Below are positions 26,515 to 36,361 of a stretch of 64,000 nucleotides of DNA, piece after piece. How positions within the stretch are numbered: the first letter of the stretch is position 1; each line of letters opens with the position of its first letter. The stretch spans positions 1 through 64,000 of the forward strand of contig DAHVAJ010000026.1 in NCBI GenBank assembly GCA_027314705.1. The letters are read 5' to 3'. The translations under genes were made by a program, and so were the position numbers. This DNA is from Acidimicrobiaceae bacterium. GTDB taxonomy: Bacteria > Actinomycetota > Acidimicrobiia > Acidimicrobiales > RAAP-2. Under the pieces are notes generated by a model, which was not told where the DNA came from, searched no databases, and saw only the letters and a program-made list of their open reading frames with translations.

Positions 26515-27885
26515 CTACCCGTCCCGGGCGACCAGCACGTTGGGATTGAGCACCCCGTCGGGGTCGAGGGCCCGCCGGATGGCCCGGAACGTCCCGAGTT
26601 CGGCGGGCGAGCGCGCGAGTTCGAGCCATCGTCGCTTGGCCGTCCCGATGCCGTGCTCTGCGCTGATGCTCCCGCCGTAGCCGGCCACCAGTCGCAGGAC
26701 GGCGTCGTCGACCCGGTCGTCGTCCGGTGCCGTCCCGGTGACGTTGACGTGGACGTTGCCCTCCCCGACGTGGCCGAAGAGCCACGTCCGGGCCGAGGGC
26801 ACGATGCCGTCCACGACGCCGGGCACCCGGGCCACGAACTCGGCCAGGGCGGTGAGGGGAAGGGTGACGTCGAGCTTGTGCGGGGGGCCGAGGGTGTTCA
26901 CCGCCTCGGTGTGGGCCTCCCGGTAGCGCCAGAGCGCGGCCCGCCGGTTGGCCTCGGTCGCCGCCACCGAGGCCCGCACCCCGGGGAGTGACGCGACCGC
27001 GGCGGCGAGCTCGGCGGTCGGATCGGACCGGTCGGCCACCTCGACGAGCAGGTAGGCGGGGTGGCGGTCGGCGAACGGCGGGGGCAGGCCCGTGGCCGAG
27101 CAGACCAGCCCGAGTCCGTCGTCGAGGAAGAGTTCGCAGGCCTCGAGGGTGGGCAGCTGACGGCGCAGGAGCGCCGCCCCGGCCACTGCCCCGGCCACCG
27201 AACCGACGCCGAGGACGGCCACGGTGCGCCAGGGCAGGGCGGGCGTCAGGCGGAGGCGAGCGGCGGTGACCACGCCGAGGGTGCCCTCACTGCCGCAGAG
27301 CAGTCCAGGGAGGTCGTAGCCGGTGGTGTCCTTGACCAGGCCACCGAGGTGGGAGATGACCGCCCCGGTCCCCAGCACGGCCTCGATGCCCACCAACTGG
27401 GCCCGGGTGTCGCCGTGGCGGAGCATGCGGATCCCGCCGGCGTTGGTGGCGACGGTGCCGCCCACGGTGGCCGAGCCCCGGCTGGCCAGGTCCACGCCGT
27501 AGGTCCAGCCGGCGGCCCGGGCCGCCTCCTGCACGCCGGCCACGGTGGACCCGGCACCGGCGGTGAGCTGGCCGGTCAGGTCATCGACCGGTCCGACGGT
27601 CCCGAGCCGGCCGAGGCCGAGGACCACCTCGCCGGCCAGGGGCACGCCCCCGCCGACCAGGCCGGTGTTGCCCCCCTGGGGCACGAGCGGGACCCCGAGC
27701 TCACGGCAGGTGCCGACCACCCCGGCCACCTCCTCGGTGGACCCCGGCCGGACGAGGGCCGGGGTGTGCCCCCGGAACCGCCCCGTCCAGTCCGTGACGG
27801 CCGAGGCCACGATCTCGGGGTCGGTGGCGACGTGGGGTCCCACGACGTCGCGCAGGCGCTCGACGAGGGTGGGGGCGGGGGCCAC
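26515..27885 (-). CDS. FAD-linked oxidoreductase (D-2-hydroxyacid/D-lactate dehydrogenase family)
   Basis: This 456-aa flavoenzyme has the PCMH FAD-binding domain (residues 1-215). The pattern PQGGNTGLVGGGVP is the one seen in D-2-hydroxyglutarate and GlcD-type dehydrogenases, and GSATVGGTVATNAGG with GLVKDTTGYDL follow. The C-terminal cap domain contains FGHVGEGNVHVNV and ISAEHGIGTAKRRWL, holding metal- and substrate-binding His and Glu residues, and ends LDPDGVLNPNVLV. It would oxidise a D-2-hydroxyacid to the 2-oxoacid and pass electrons to a quinone or flavoprotein. GTG 27885 is directly behind a GGGGAG; GTG 27903 is an alternative. It is cytoplasmic. Confidence 0.88.
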   Translation of the reverse strand: MAPAPTLVERLRDVVGPHVATDPEIVASAVTDWTGRFRGHTPALVRPGSTEEVAGVVGTCRELGVPLVPQGGNTGLVGGGVPLAGEVVLGLGRLGTVGPVDDLTGQLTAGAGSTVAGVQEAARAAGWTYGVDLASRGSATVGGTVATNAGGIRMLRHGDTRAQLVGIEAVLGTGAVISHLGGLVKDTTGYDLPGLLCGSEGTLGVVTAARLRLTPALPWRTVAVLGVGSVAGAVAGAALLRRQLPTLEACELFLDDGLGLVCSATGLPPPFADRHPAYLLVEVADRSDPTAELAAAVASLPGVRASVAATEANRRAALWRYREAHTEAVNTLGPPHKLDVTLPLTALAEFVARVPGVVDGIVPSARTWLFGHVGEGNVHVNVTGTAPDDDRVDDAVLRLVAGYGGSISAEHGIGTAKRRWLELARSPAELGTFRAIRRALDPDGVLNPNVLVARDG

Positions 27886-28405
27886 CTCCCCACTCTGCCT
27901 CACCGCACGCCCCACCGGCGGTCCCGGCCCGGTCAGGCCAGGGCCGTTCGGGCCAGGATGGAGGCGGCCACGTCCACGAGGAGAACGGCGAACCACCGGG
28001 CGGGCGCCGTCGACGGTGCCCGGCCGGCCACCCGGTCGCCGGCCGCGGCGCCGACCGGGTCCGCGGCGGTGACGGACGGTGCCACCTTCCCGTCGACCCG
28101 GGAGGTGACCGGCCGGCTGAGCAGGGCGGCTCCCGAGTTGGCGGCGATCACGAGCGACGACGTGCCGCGGCGACCGGCAGCTCGTCGTGGAGGGCCGGGA
28201 CGGGGCGGGGACGATGACGGACCCGCCCCCCACGCCGGAGCACTCGGTCATGGAGCCGACCTCGGTGCCGGCGCCCGCCACCCCCTCGACCGGCCTGACG
28301 GTGTCGTCCCGGACGGGAGGGGCCTCCGCCGCGAGCGCCGCCGCCCGGGCCGCCGCCCCGAGGGCGAGGCCGAAGATCAGCCCGAGGGGAGGCCGATCAT
28401 CGGCC
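27886..28405. other. Gap with no convincing gene
   Basis: About 520 bases between the FAD enzyme and the rhodanese gene. A 72-codon minus-strand frame (27933-28151, GTG start) ends in a hydrophobic segment (WFAVLLVDVAASILA), and another frame near 28290-28400 encodes LGLIFGLALGAAARAAALAA. Neither has a ribosome-binding site or a family match, and they are in different frames. They may be chance, or remnants of a small membrane protein gene. Confidence 0.35.
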
Positions 28406-28768
28406 TCACGCCACCTGTCCCGTGCCGCCGCCCGGTGTGCGGACCTCGAGCCCGGCCGCGTGCCAGGCCACCATGCCACCCTCGAGGTTGACGGCGTCGA
28501 ATCCCGACTGCAGCAGGAGGGCGGTGGCCGCCGCCGACCGCCGGCCCGAGCGGCAGACCACGACGATCCGGGTGGCCATCGAGAGGGTGTCGAGCCGCGC
28601 GGCGACGGATCCGAGGGGCAGGTGGTGGACACCGGGTGCGTGGCCCGCCTCCCACTCGTGGGCCTCGCGCACGTCGAGCAGGAGGGCGCCCTCGGTCTGC
28701 AGGGCCACGGCCTCCCCTGGCGCGACGCACGGCACGTGACCCTCGGGTCCGCTCTTCCACTCGGCCAC
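28406..28768 (-). CDS. Single-domain rhodanese (sulfurtransferase)
   Basis: The 120-aa protein is one rhodanese domain. It has LLLDVREAHEWEAGHAPGV and the active-site loop CRSGRRS with catalytic Cys72, then NLEGGMVAWHAAGLEV. It would move sulfane sulfur as a persulfide on Cys72. GTG 28768 follows GAGGAG by 6 nt. It is divergent from the rhodanese-MBL fusion at 28955, across a 186-nt spacer with a CsoR-like palindrome. Both are therefore probably controlled together in sulfide or persulfide detoxification. Confidence 0.9.
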   Translation of the reverse strand: MAEWKSGPEGHVPCVAPGEAVALQTEGALLLDVREAHEWEAGHAPGVHHLPLGSVAARLDTLSMATRIVVVCRSGRRSAAATALLLQSGFDAVNLEGGMVAWHAAGLEVRTPGGGTGQVA

Positions 28769-28873
28769 GTCCGGCTCCTCTCCGTCACCCGCCCGGGCCC
28801 AGCCCGACCGGCTCCTGTGCGCCCCCGTGACCCGGTGCACGGGTCCCGGGGTGCAACGGCTAACATCTGCAAT

Positions 28874-28889
28874 ATACCCCCTGGGGTAT
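28874..28889. promoter_or_regulatory. Perfect palindrome, CsoR/CstR-family operator candidate
   Basis: ATACCCC-CT-GGGGTAT is a perfect 7+7 inverted repeat in the spacer between the divergent rhodanese and rhodanese-MBL genes. It has the A/T-flanked G-tract form known for CsoR, RcnR, FrmR and persulfide-sensing CstR operators. AATATA-like sequence overlaps its left edge, where a -10 element could lie. No csoR/cstR gene is in the window, so the repressor would act in trans. Confidence 0.7.
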
Positions 28890-28954
28890 CGAGCGGGCGC
28901 GGCGGACGGAGTCCGGTGGGCCGGCACCCAGCCCACGAACCACGAGGAGCGCCG

Positions 28955-30046
28955 ATGTACAGGGATGTGGAGGCCGCCGAGGTGGCGGCCAGACTCGGTA
29001 CCGCCGACGAGCTCTTCCTGGTGGACGTGCGGGAGCCGTTCGAGTTCGAGGCGTGGTCCATCCCGACCGCGGTGAACGTCCCCCTCGGCGAACTGGCCGG
29101 GCGCATGGACGAGGTGCCCACCGGGCGCGAGGTGGTGAGCGTGTGCGCCTCGGGCAGCCGCTCGGCCCTGGCCGCCGAGGTCCTCACCCACGCCGGTCGT
29201 CACGCCGCCAACCTGGCCGGCGGCATGGAGGCCTGGGCCCGGGTCTACGACTCGGTCACCCTCGAGCTCGGCGACGCGCGCGTCGTCCAGGTGCGCCGGC
29301 GCGGCAAGGGGTGTCTCTCCTACCTGGTGGGGGCCGGGGACGTGGCCTTCGTCGTCGATCCCTCCGCCGACCTGGACGTCTACGTGCGCCTGGCTGACGA
29401 GCACGGGTGGTCCGTCGCCCGGGTGTTCGACACCCACCTGCACGCCGACCACCTGAGCGGGGCCCGGGCCCTGGCCGCGCGCACCGGGGCGACCCTCCAC
29501 CTCAACCCGGCCGACTCGTTCACCTTCCCCTACGAGCCGCTGACCGACGGCGACGTCTTCGAACTGCCCGGCGGGGCGGGCTTCGGGGTGGCCGCCACCC
29601 ACACCCCGGGTCACACCCGGGGCTCGACGGTCTACCTGGTCGACCGCCGGCTGGCCCTCACCGGCGACACCCTCTTCGTCGAGAGCGTGGGACGGCCCGA
29701 CCTGGCCGACCGGGCCGTGGAGTTCGCCGGCGACCTCTACGCCTCGCTCCACGACAAGGTGCTCGGCCTGCCCGACGAACTCCTCGTGCTGCCCGGGCAC
29801 TACGGGGGGGCTGTCCCGGTCCGCCCGGACGTGCCGGTAGGCGCCACCCTCGGTGAGCTGCGCGGGTCGCTCGAGGCCCTCACCATGGACCGGGACGCCT
29901 TCGTGGCCTGGGCCTCGGCCCGCTCGGTGGCCCGGCCGCCCAACCACGAGGAGATCGTGCGGGCCAACCTGGGCACCGTGGCCGCCCCGCTCGCGTCGCT
30001 GCGCGCCCTGGAGGTCGGCCCCAACCGTTGCGCGGTCTCGGGCTGA
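28955..30046 (+). CDS. Rhodanese-MBL fusion, probable persulfide dioxygenase
   Basis: The 363-aa protein joins an N-terminal rhodanese domain (1-100, catalytic Cys64 in CASGSRS) to a metallo-beta-lactamase fold (about 115-330). The MBL part carries HLHADH (His161, His163, Asp165, His166), TPGHTRGS and GDTLFVESVGRPDL, the pattern of ETHE1-type persulfide dioxygenases, which oxidise glutathione or bacillithiol persulfide to sulfite. Most known fusions put the rhodanese after the MBL domain; here it comes first. The ATG at 28955 follows GAGGAG by 6 nt. It is likely controlled with the divergent rhodanese gene through the palindrome at 28874. Confidence 0.88.
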   Translation: MYRDVEAAEVAARLGTADELFLVDVREPFEFEAWSIPTAVNVPLGELAGRMDEVPTGREVVSVCASGSRSALAAEVLTHAGRHAANLAGGMEAWARVYDSVTLELGDARVVQVRRRGKGCLSYLVGAGDVAFVVDPSADLDVYVRLADEHGWSVARVFDTHLHADHLSGARALAARTGATLHLNPADSFTFPYEPLTDGDVFELPGGAGFGVAATHTPGHTRGSTVYLVDRRLALTGDTLFVESVGRPDLADRAVEFAGDLYASLHDKVLGLPDELLVLPGHYGGAVPVRPDVPVGATLGELRGSLEALTMDRDAFVAWASARSVARPPNHEEIVRANLGTVAAPLASLRALEVGPNRCAVSG

Positions 30047-30108
30047 GCCACCCCCGGCCGGTAGTGGGATCGACCCGATCCCGGCCGTCGCCGACGCGGC
30101 GCACCGCT

Positions 30109-30636
30109 TCAGCCCGCGCCCAACCTCGTCCGGTAGCGCGCCTCACCGGCGGCGTCGAAGGCGACGAGGAGCACCTCGGCCACCCTGGTGGTGGCGGCCC
30201 GCACCGTGTCCACGGCCACGGCGGCGGCCTCGTCGGGCGGGTACCCGAAGATGCCCGTGGCGATGGCCGGGAACGCGACCGAGCGGGCGCCGAGCTCGTC
30301 GGCCACGGCCAGGGAGCGGCGGTAGCAGGAGGCCAGCACCCGGGCCTCACCGGCCGACCCGCCCCGCCAGACCGGCCCCACGGTGTGGATGATCCACCGG
30401 GCCGGAAGGCCGAAGCCGGGGGTGGCCACGGCCTCGCCCGGGGCGCAGCCGCCGAGGCCCCGGCAGGCCGCCGCCAGCTCGTCGTGGCCGGCGGCGGCGA
30501 AGATGGCCCCGCACACCCCGCCGCCGGGGGCGAGGGCCGGGTTGGCCGCGTTGACCACGGCGTCGACCTCGAGACCGGTCAGGTCGCCTCGCACGGCCCG
30601 CACGCTCGGTGCGTCCCGGTCGGTGTGCCGGGCCAC
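30109..30636 (-). CDS. Macrodomain protein (ADP-ribose/O-acetyl-ADP-ribose hydrolase type)
   Basis: The 175-aa macrodomain has [20 protein letters not shown] for ADP-ribose binding and [22 protein letters not shown]. It also has [20 protein letters not shown], the phosphate-binding loop of the MacroD/YmdB group. Members remove acetyl from O-acetyl-ADP-ribose or mono-ADP-ribose from proteins. GTG 30636 is chosen since upstream residues lack homology. It is downstream of the PH-like gene (41-nt gap), probably in one transcript. Confidence 0.9.
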   Translation of the reverse strand: MARHTDRDAPSVRAVRGDLTGLEVDAVVNAANPALAPGGGVCGAIFAAAGHDELAAACRGLGGCAPGEAVATPGFGLPARWIIHTVGPVWRGGSAGEARVLASCYRRSLAVADELGARSVAFPAIATGIFGYPPDEAAAVAVDTVRAATTRVAEVLLVAFDAAGEARYRTRLGAG

Positions 30637-30677
30637 CGGCTGTCCGGCCCGGCCGTCGGGGCCGGACCGAGCGGACC

Positions 30678-31043
30678 TCAGATGACCGGCCCTGGCCGGC
30701 TCGCTCCGCCCGGCGGCTCGAGGCCGGCCCGCGCCCGCAGGATCCGCTCGACGGTGTCCGGGTCGTCCGGGGTGAGGAGCGGGCGCACGGACCGGCCGAG
30801 GTCGAGGATGAGTCCGACCGACTTCTTGGGCCGCCCCGGGTCGAAGTTGGCCCAGTAGCGGGGGTTGGCCGTCCCCCAGATGCGCGCCTTGCCCGTGAAG
30901 AGGCCGAGGTCGACCCGCTCGACGTTCCGGACGGTGTCGTAGGGGATGTGCTTGGACCCCCACGGGAAGTAGTAGCCGCGCACCTGCACCCCGGCGTCGG
31001 TGCAGCGGATCCACCGGTCCTCGTAGGTTTCCGGGTCGGGCAC
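30678..31043 (-). CDS. Hypothetical protein, PH-like fold suspected
   Basis: The 121-aa soluble protein alternates short beta strands ([41 protein letters not shown]) and ends in a helix ([15 protein letters not shown]). This resembles bacterial PH-like (bPH) domains, where a basic strand precedes an interface-type helix. It starts at GTG 31043. There is no membrane segment. The assignment is by secondary-structure impression only; it may be co-transcribed with the macrodomain gene. Confidence 0.6.
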   Translation of the reverse strand: MPDPETYEDRWIRCTDAGVQVRGYYFPWGSKHIPYDTVRNVERVDLGLFTGKARIWGTANPRYWANFDPGRPKKSVGLILDLGRSVRPLLTPDDPDTVERILRARAGLEPPGGASRPGPVI

Positions 31044-31118
31044 GCCATGAGCCTACGCCCGATTTGCCTCCCCGTCACCCGGTGCCGGCGGCCCTCCGGG
31101 GGGCGCCCGTGGCGGGAG

Positions 31119-32150
31119 CTACTCGCCGCCTCGGCGGTCGAGCTCGAGCACGGCCGCACCCGTGACCCGGTCGTGGGCCAGGTCGGCGAGCGCCCGGTCG
31201 GCCCCGTCGAACGGATAGGGGGTGGTCGCCACCCGGATCCCGATGTCGGCCGCCAGGGCCAGGAACTCCTCGCCGTCGGCCCGGGTGTTGGCCGTCACGC
31301 TGCGCAGGGTGCGCTCCTCGAACAGGTGGCGCTGGTAGTCGAGGGCGGGAATCTCGCTGAGGTGGATGCCGGCGACGGCCAGGGTGCCGCCCCGGTCGAG
31401 CGCCTCGAGGGCGGGCAGGACGAGGCTGCCCACCGGGGCGAAGAGGATGGCCGCGTCGAGCCGCTCGGGGGGAGGCTCGTCGGCGCCGGCCGCGCTCGCC
31501 GCCCCGAGGGCGAGGGCCAGGGCCTGCGCCTCGGGCGAGCGGGTCAGCACATGCACGGTGGCCCCTTCGGCCAGGGCGACCTGGGCGGTGAGATGGGCCG
31601 AGCCCCCGAAGCCGTAGATGCCGAGCCTGCCCCCCGGGGGCAGCTCGGCCCGGCGCAGGGCCCGGTAGCCGATGATGCCGGCACAGAGCAGGGGGGCCGC
31701 GGTCGTGTCGTCGAGCGCGTCGGGCAGTCGGTAGGCGAAGGCCTCCTCCACCACGGCCCACTCGGCGTACCCTCCGTCGACGTCCCAGCCGGTGAAGCGC
31801 GGGGCGAGGCAGAGGTTCTCACGCCCGCTGGCACAGAAGTGGCACCTCCCGCAGGTGTGGGCCAGCCACGGGATGCCGATGCGGTCGCCCTCGGCCAGGC
31901 GGGTGGACCCGGGGCCCACCCGGTCGACCCGGCCCACCACCTCGTGACCCGGGACCACCCCGGCCCGGCGGGGTGCGAGGTCGCCTTCGGCCAGGTGCAG
32001 GTCGGTCCGGCACACCCCGCAGACCGCCACCCGCACACGGACCTCCCCGGGCCCGGGCTCGGGCACAGGGCGACGGACCGCCCGGAGGGGGCCGCCGTCG
32101 ACCGGCCCGGGCCGCTCGACGACCCAGGCCCGCATGGTCGTCGGCGTCAC
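31119..32150 (-). CDS. Zinc-dependent alcohol dehydrogenase (AdhA-like)
   Basis: This 343-aa medium-chain dehydrogenase has catalytic zinc ligands in CGVCRTDLH and GHEVVG, and structural zinc Cys in [15 protein letters not shown]. Its nucleotide-binding loop is GFGGSAH. The segment IPWLAHTCG and [13 protein letters not shown] are like mycobacterial AdhA (Rv1862). It would oxidise alcohols or reduce aldehydes with NAD(P). GTG 32150 overlaps the stop of ppsA as GTGA, so it is translationally coupled; ATG 32135 is an internal alternative. The coupling to PEP synthase is unusual. Confidence 0.9.
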   Translation of the reverse strand: MTPTTMRAWVVERPGPVDGGPLRAVRRPVPEPGPGEVRVRVAVCGVCRTDLHLAEGDLAPRRAGVVPGHEVVGRVDRVGPGSTRLAEGDRIGIPWLAHTCGRCHFCASGRENLCLAPRFTGWDVDGGYAEWAVVEEAFAYRLPDALDDTTAAPLLCAGIIGYRALRRAELPPGGRLGIYGFGGSAHLTAQVALAEGATVHVLTRSPEAQALALALGAASAAGADEPPPERLDAAILFAPVGSLVLPALEALDRGGTLAVAGIHLSEIPALDYQRHLFEERTLRSVTANTRADGEEFLALAADIGIRVATTPYPFDGADRALADLAHDRVTGAAVLELDRRGGE

Positions 32151-34510
32151 GACCTCCGACCCACGTGGGGGCGGTGCCGGCCGGACAGCACCCCGGGCCC
32201 GCCTCGGCGGTGGTCGGGGTCGGCCGCCTCGAGGAGCAGCCGCCGTTCGGCCCGGGCCACGGCCTGGCGGGCGGCGCCGACGGCGTCGGGGTTCACGCTC
32301 ACCGAGGTGATCCCCTGTCGGACCAGGAATTCGGCGAACTCGGGGCGGTTGGAGGGGGCCTGACCGCAGAGCGACGAGGTGATCCCGGCCACCCGGCAGC
32401 GCTCGATGATCCGGGCGATGGCGTCGAGGACGGCCGCGTCGGACTCGTCGAAGAGCTCGGCGCAGATCTCCGAGTCCCGGTCCACGCCCAGCATGAGCTG
32501 GGTCAGGTCGTTGCTGCCGATCGACACCCCCTCGATGCCGAGGGCCGCGTATTCGGGGATGCGGTGGACCACCGAGGGCACTTCGGCCATGATCCACACC
32601 GGCAGGGCCCCGGCCACCGGACTGGCGTCGACGGTCCCGAGGCAGGCCTCGAGCTCCCAACGCGTCCGGACGAAGGGGATCATGAGGGTCAGGTTCCCCG
32701 ACTGCTCGAGGACACGGGCCAGGACGTCGAGCTCGAGACGGAAGAGGTCGGGCTCGCGCACGTACCGGAAGCAGCCCCGGTATCCGATCATCGGGTTCTC
32801 CTCACGCGGCTCGAACCGTTCGCCGCCCTCGAGGGCGGAGAACTCGTTCGAGCGGAAGTCGATGCTGCGGTAGACGACGGGCCGGGGGGCGAATGCCGCG
32901 GCGATGCGCCCGAGCGAGGCGGCCATGGCGTCGACGAACCGGACCTCCTCACCTCGCTCGAGGAGCAGCCGGGGGTGGATCCCTCCGAGGGCGTCGGTGA
33001 CGAGGAACTCGGCCCGCAACAGCCCGACCCCGTCGACGTCCAGGGCAGCCACCTCCTCGGCGTGCTCGGCAAAGGCCAGGTTGACGTAGAGGCGGGTGGC
33101 GAGGGGCGCCGCTCCGCCGATCGTGCCGGCGGGCCCGGTCACCGACGCGACCGCGGCCGCGGGCCCCGGTGCGGTCGCCCGGCCCTCCGCGACGGTCCCC
33201 GCGGCCCCGTCGACGGTCACCACCTCACCGTCCCGGAGGACGGTCGTGGCCGTGCGGGCCCCAACCACGCAGGGGATGCCGAGCTCCCGGGCCACGATGG
33301 CCGCGTGGCACGTCATGCCGCCTCCGTCGGTCACCAGGGCCGCGGCCCGGCGGAGGGTGGGGACCCAGTCGGGGCTGGTCATGGAGGCCACGAGCACCTC
33401 GCCGGCCTCGAGCCGTGCGCCCTCGTCGACGGCGTGGAGGACGCGTACGGCCCCGGTGGCCCGCCCGGCCGAGGCGGCGAGGCCGCGCACGAGCACCCCT
33501 CGGTGCTCGCCGGCGTCGCCGGCGACCGCCCCGGGCGCCGGTCCCTCCTCGGGCCGGCCCTCCGGCGGGAGGGTGGTGATGGGTCGGGACTGCACGAGGT
33601 AGGTCCGTCCCCCGGCCATGGCCCACTCGGTGTCCTGGGGCGCGCCGTAGTGGGACTCGACGGCCAGTCCCAGCCGGGCGAGCTCGACCGCCTCGTCGTC
33701 GGTCAGCACTCGCCGGGCCCCTTCGGCCGGGGCCAGGTCGACGCGGGAGTCGGCGCCGTCTGGTCCGCGCACGATCGAGAAGGCCTGGGTGCCGATGCGG
33801 GCGTGGAGGAGCGTCGGTCCGTCCTTGGTCAGCTCGTAGGTGTCGGGCTCCACCTGGCCGCTGACCACCACCTCGCCCTGGCCCTCGGCGGCCTCGATCA
33901 CGATGCGGTCGCGGCGTCCGGTCGCCGGGTCGGCCGTGAACATGACCCCGGAGCGCTCGGAGGGGACCATCTCCTGGACCACGACGCCGAGCGCCGGCTC
34001 CTCGTCCACCCCCTGGGCGGCCCGGTAGGCGAGGACCCGGGCGCCGAAGAGCGAGGCCCAGCAGCGGGTGATGGCGCCGAGCAGGGCCGCGTCCCCGGCG
34101 ACGTTGGTGAAGGTGGCGTTCATTCCGGCGAAGGAGGTGCCCGAGGCATCCTCGCTGGTACCCGAGGAGCGCACGGCCACGATCGCCTCCGGGCCCCAGC
34201 GGTGGTAGGCGTCGAGCACGGCGTCGACCAGGTCGTCGGGGAGGGGTACGGCGGCCACCAGCTCCTGGGCTTCCGTCGCGGCACGCGACACGGCCGCGGG
34301 GTCGTCGGGGTCGGCTCCGGCCGTCAGCGCGACCAGCCGGGCCCCGACCCCCGCCGCGCCTACCGCGTACCGGTAGGCCTCGGCCGTGACCACGAACCCC
34401 GGGGGCACGGGGAGCCCGGCCGCCACCAGCTCGCCGAGATTGGCCCCCTTGCCACCCACCGAGGGGGCGTCGGCCAGGCGGACCCGGTCGAACCAGCGGA
34501 CGAGCTCCAT
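32147..34510 (-). CDS. ppsA: Phosphoenolpyruvate synthase
   Basis: This 787-aa enzyme converts pyruvate and ATP to PEP, AMP and phosphate for gluconeogenesis. Length and domain order fit the family. The N-terminal ATP-grasp part starts [12 protein letters not shown] and contains [19 protein letters not shown]. The swivelling domain has the phosphorylated His near residue 401 in [19 protein letters not shown], and the C-terminal PEP-binding barrel has [16 protein letters not shown] and [13 protein letters not shown]. Its stop overlaps the start of the AdhA-like gene. An alternative reading as another PEP-utilising kinase is unlikely. Confidence 0.95.
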   Translation of the reverse strand: MELVRWFDRVRLADAPSVGGKGANLGELVAAGLPVPPGFVVTAEAYRYAVGAAGVGARLVALTAGADPDDPAAVSRAATEAQELVAAVPLPDDLVDAVLDAYHRWGPEAIVAVRSSGTSEDASGTSFAGMNATFTNVAGDAALLGAITRCWASLFGARVLAYRAAQGVDEEPALGVVVQEMVPSERSGVMFTADPATGRRDRIVIEAAEGQGEVVVSGQVEPDTYELTKDGPTLLHARIGTQAFSIVRGPDGADSRVDLAPAEGARRVLTDDEAVELARLGLAVESHYGAPQDTEWAMAGGRTYLVQSRPITTLPPEGRPEEGPAPGAVAGDAGEHRGVLVRGLAASAGRATGAVRVLHAVDEGARLEAGEVLVASMTSPDWVPTLRRAAALVTDGGGMTCHAAIVARELGIPCVVGARTATTVLRDGEVVTVDGAAGTVAEGRATAPGPAAAVASVTGPAGTIGGAAPLATRLYVNLAFAEHAEEVAALDVDGVGLLRAEFLVTDALGGIHPRLLLERGEEVRFVDAMAASLGRIAAAFAPRPVVYRSIDFRSNEFSALEGGERFEPREENPMIGYRGCFRYVREPDLFRLELDVLARVLEQSGNLTLMIPFVRTRWELEACLGTVDASPVAGALPVWIMAEVPSVVHRIPEYAALGIEGVSIGSNDLTQLMLGVDRDSEICAELFDESDAAVLDAIARIIERCRVAGITSSLCGQAPSNRPEFAEFLVRQGITSVSVNPDAVGAARQAVARAERRLLLEAADPDHRRGGPGVLSGRHRPHVGRRS

Positions 34511-34637
34511 GTCGCGACTCCCTCCTCGCCCGGGTCGGGGCCCGGGGTCACCCCTCCATGGTGGTGCGGAACCCGACGGTGCCGAAAGGGGCGAAGGTCA
34601 CGGGTCACCGGGCCGGGGAACGGGCCTCCCGGCCCGC

Positions 34638-35684
34638 TCAGGGCACGATCACCTGTCGACCGAGGGCGGCACCCTCCTCCATGAGCTTGTAGGCGTGGAG
34701 GGCCTCGTCGAGGGGGAAGGTGGTGACGGCCGGGGTCAGCAGACCGCGGGAGGCGAGGTCGAGGACCTCGATGAGCTCGGGTCGCGTGCCCCAGTAGGTC
34801 GTCTGCATCGACACCTCGTAGGGGAGGGAGAAGAAGTTGAACCCGAAGCTCCCACCGGCCAGGCCGACCACGGTGACGTCGCCGAGGGAACGGGCCGCGG
34901 CAGCACCGAGGGCGATGGTGGACTCGGCGCCGACGAAGTCGAGCACCACGTCGGCACCGACGCCCCCGGTGAAGGTCCGGATCTCGCGGGCGGACGACTC
35001 CTCCGGGGCCAGGGTGAGGTCGGCTCCCTCGTTGGCCGCCAGGGCCAAGGCCTCGGGTCGGGCGTCGACGGCCACGATCCGGGCCGCCGTGGTGGCCCGG
35101 AGGATCTGGACGCCGAGGTGGCCGAGGCCACCCACCCCGATGACCACCGCGGTCGACCCGGGTGGGAGCTTCGGCCAGGAGCGGCGCACGGCATGGTAGG
35201 GGGTAAGGCCGGCGTCGGTGAGGGGTGCCGCAGTCACCGGCTCGAGGCCGTCGGGAAGGGGCACGAGGTGACGGGCGTCGGGCACGAGCATGTAGTCGGC
35301 CATCCCGCCGTCGAGCCCGAGCCCGCCGCCGCCCCCCGGAACGGGTGCGGCCATCGGGTGCTCGCAGTAGTCCTCCATGCCCAGCCGGCAGCGGGTGCAG
35401 GCGCCGCATCCCCACGGTCCGTAGACCGCCACCGGCTGGCCCACCTCGACGCCGGTCACCCCGGCGCCCAGCGAGTGCACCCACCCGGCGTTCTCGTGGC
35501 CGAGGGTGAAGGGCGGGTTCCAGGGGAGCAGGCCGGGCTCGAACTCGTGCATGAGATGGAGGTCGGAGTGGCACGCCCCGGCTCCGCCGATGCGGACCAC
35601 CACCTGGCCCGGGCCGGGCTCGGGGTCGTCCACCACTTCCAGTACCGGGTCGGACTTCCATTCGAGCAGTCGCAGGGCACGCAT
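34638..35684 (-). CDS. Zinc-dependent alcohol dehydrogenase
   Basis: This second medium-chain dehydrogenase has 348 aa. It has catalytic zinc motifs CHSDLH and GHENAG, structural zinc Cys in CGACTRCRLGMEDYC and the Rossmann loop GVGGLGHLG. The ending (DEALHAYKLMEEGAALGRQVIVP) is typical of NAD-dependent alcohol dehydrogenases of the Rhodococcus/Sulfolobus type. The ATG at 35684 follows AGGAGG by 5 nt. It lies 127 nt upstream of ppsA on the same strand and may share its transcript. The substrate is unknown. Confidence 0.9.
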   Translation of the reverse strand: MRALRLLEWKSDPVLEVVDDPEPGPGQVVVRIGGAGACHSDLHLMHEFEPGLLPWNPPFTLGHENAGWVHSLGAGVTGVEVGQPVAVYGPWGCGACTRCRLGMEDYCEHPMAAPVPGGGGGLGLDGGMADYMLVPDARHLVPLPDGLEPVTAAPLTDAGLTPYHAVRRSWPKLPPGSTAVVIGVGGLGHLGVQILRATTAARIVAVDARPEALALAANEGADLTLAPEESSAREIRTFTGGVGADVVLDFVGAESTIALGAAAARSLGDVTVVGLAGGSFGFNFFSLPYEVSMQTTYWGTRPELIEVLDLASRGLLTPAVTTFPLDEALHAYKLMEEGAALGRQVIVP

Positions 35685-35923
35685 GGGGCCTCCTCTTCGC
35701 GTCGGGGCGGCGCCACCGGGCCGGCGGACGCCTGGTCCGTCCGACGCCGACCGCCGAGCCACCCAGGTCCGATGGTACGGCGCCCGCCCCGTGTCCGGAA
35801 GGGCCGAACGTCCCCTCGGGTCGGGCCGCCGAGGCCCGGACGCGCCGCACCGCCCGCGGCCGGGACGTGCCGGCCTGCGGCCGTGACGGCGCGGTGCCTG
35901 CGGGCGCTGCCGCGACGGTGGGC

Positions 35924-36361
35924 TCAGCGCACCTTGTCGACGGCGGCCGTGATCCGGGCCGGGAGGGCGGCCTCGAGCTTGGTCGCCCGGGCCTGGGTCA
36001 GGCGACCGGCGGACACGGCCTTGGCGATGCGGGCGTCGGCCGCGTCGGTGAGGGCGGTGACCACCGTCTGCGCGCTCACGTTGTGCTCGGTCGCCACCTG
36101 GGCGATCGACTTGCCCGACCGGAGCTCGGTGACGAGTTGTCTGGGCGTGATCCCGATGGTCCGGGCGCTGAGGACGACAGCCGCCCGGCGCAGGGCCCGT
36201 CGGCGGTGGTCGCGGTCGGCCTTGGCCGTTCCGCTGGGTGCGTGGTGGCCGGCCGTGGACGGGGCGGCGGCCGTGGGTGCGGCCGCGTAGGCGGTGCCGC
36301 CGGCGACCAGGCCGCCGGTGACGACGCCGGCGATGACCAGGGGGGTGAGGTACTTCTTCAT
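35924..36361 (-). CDS. Small secreted helical protein
   Basis: The 145-aa protein has a clear signal peptide (MKKYLTPLVIAGVVTGGLVAGG) with an AYA-A cleavage site near residue 27. Basic and helical segments follow: GITPRQLVTELRSGKSIAQV, ATEHNVSAQTVVTALTDAAD, and a terminal helix. This helix pattern recurs in exported actinobacterial proteins of unknown function. The ATG at 36361 follows AAGGAG by 5 nt. The upstream region holds phased direct repeats, so regulation by an OmpR-class regulator is likely. Confidence 0.75.
   Translation of the reverse strand: MKKYLTPLVIAGVVTGGLVAGGTAYAAAPTAAAPSTAGHHAPSGTAKADRDHRRRALRRAAVVLSARTIGITPRQLVTELRSGKSIAQVATEHNVSAQTVVTALTDAADARIAKAVSAGRLTQARATKLEAALPARITAAVDKVR

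Noticed and set aside
27933-28151. A 72-codon minus-strand ORF with a hydrophobic C-terminus
   Set aside because: No ribosome-binding site, no family, biased composition, and neighbouring frames are equally open; noted only in the gap entry.
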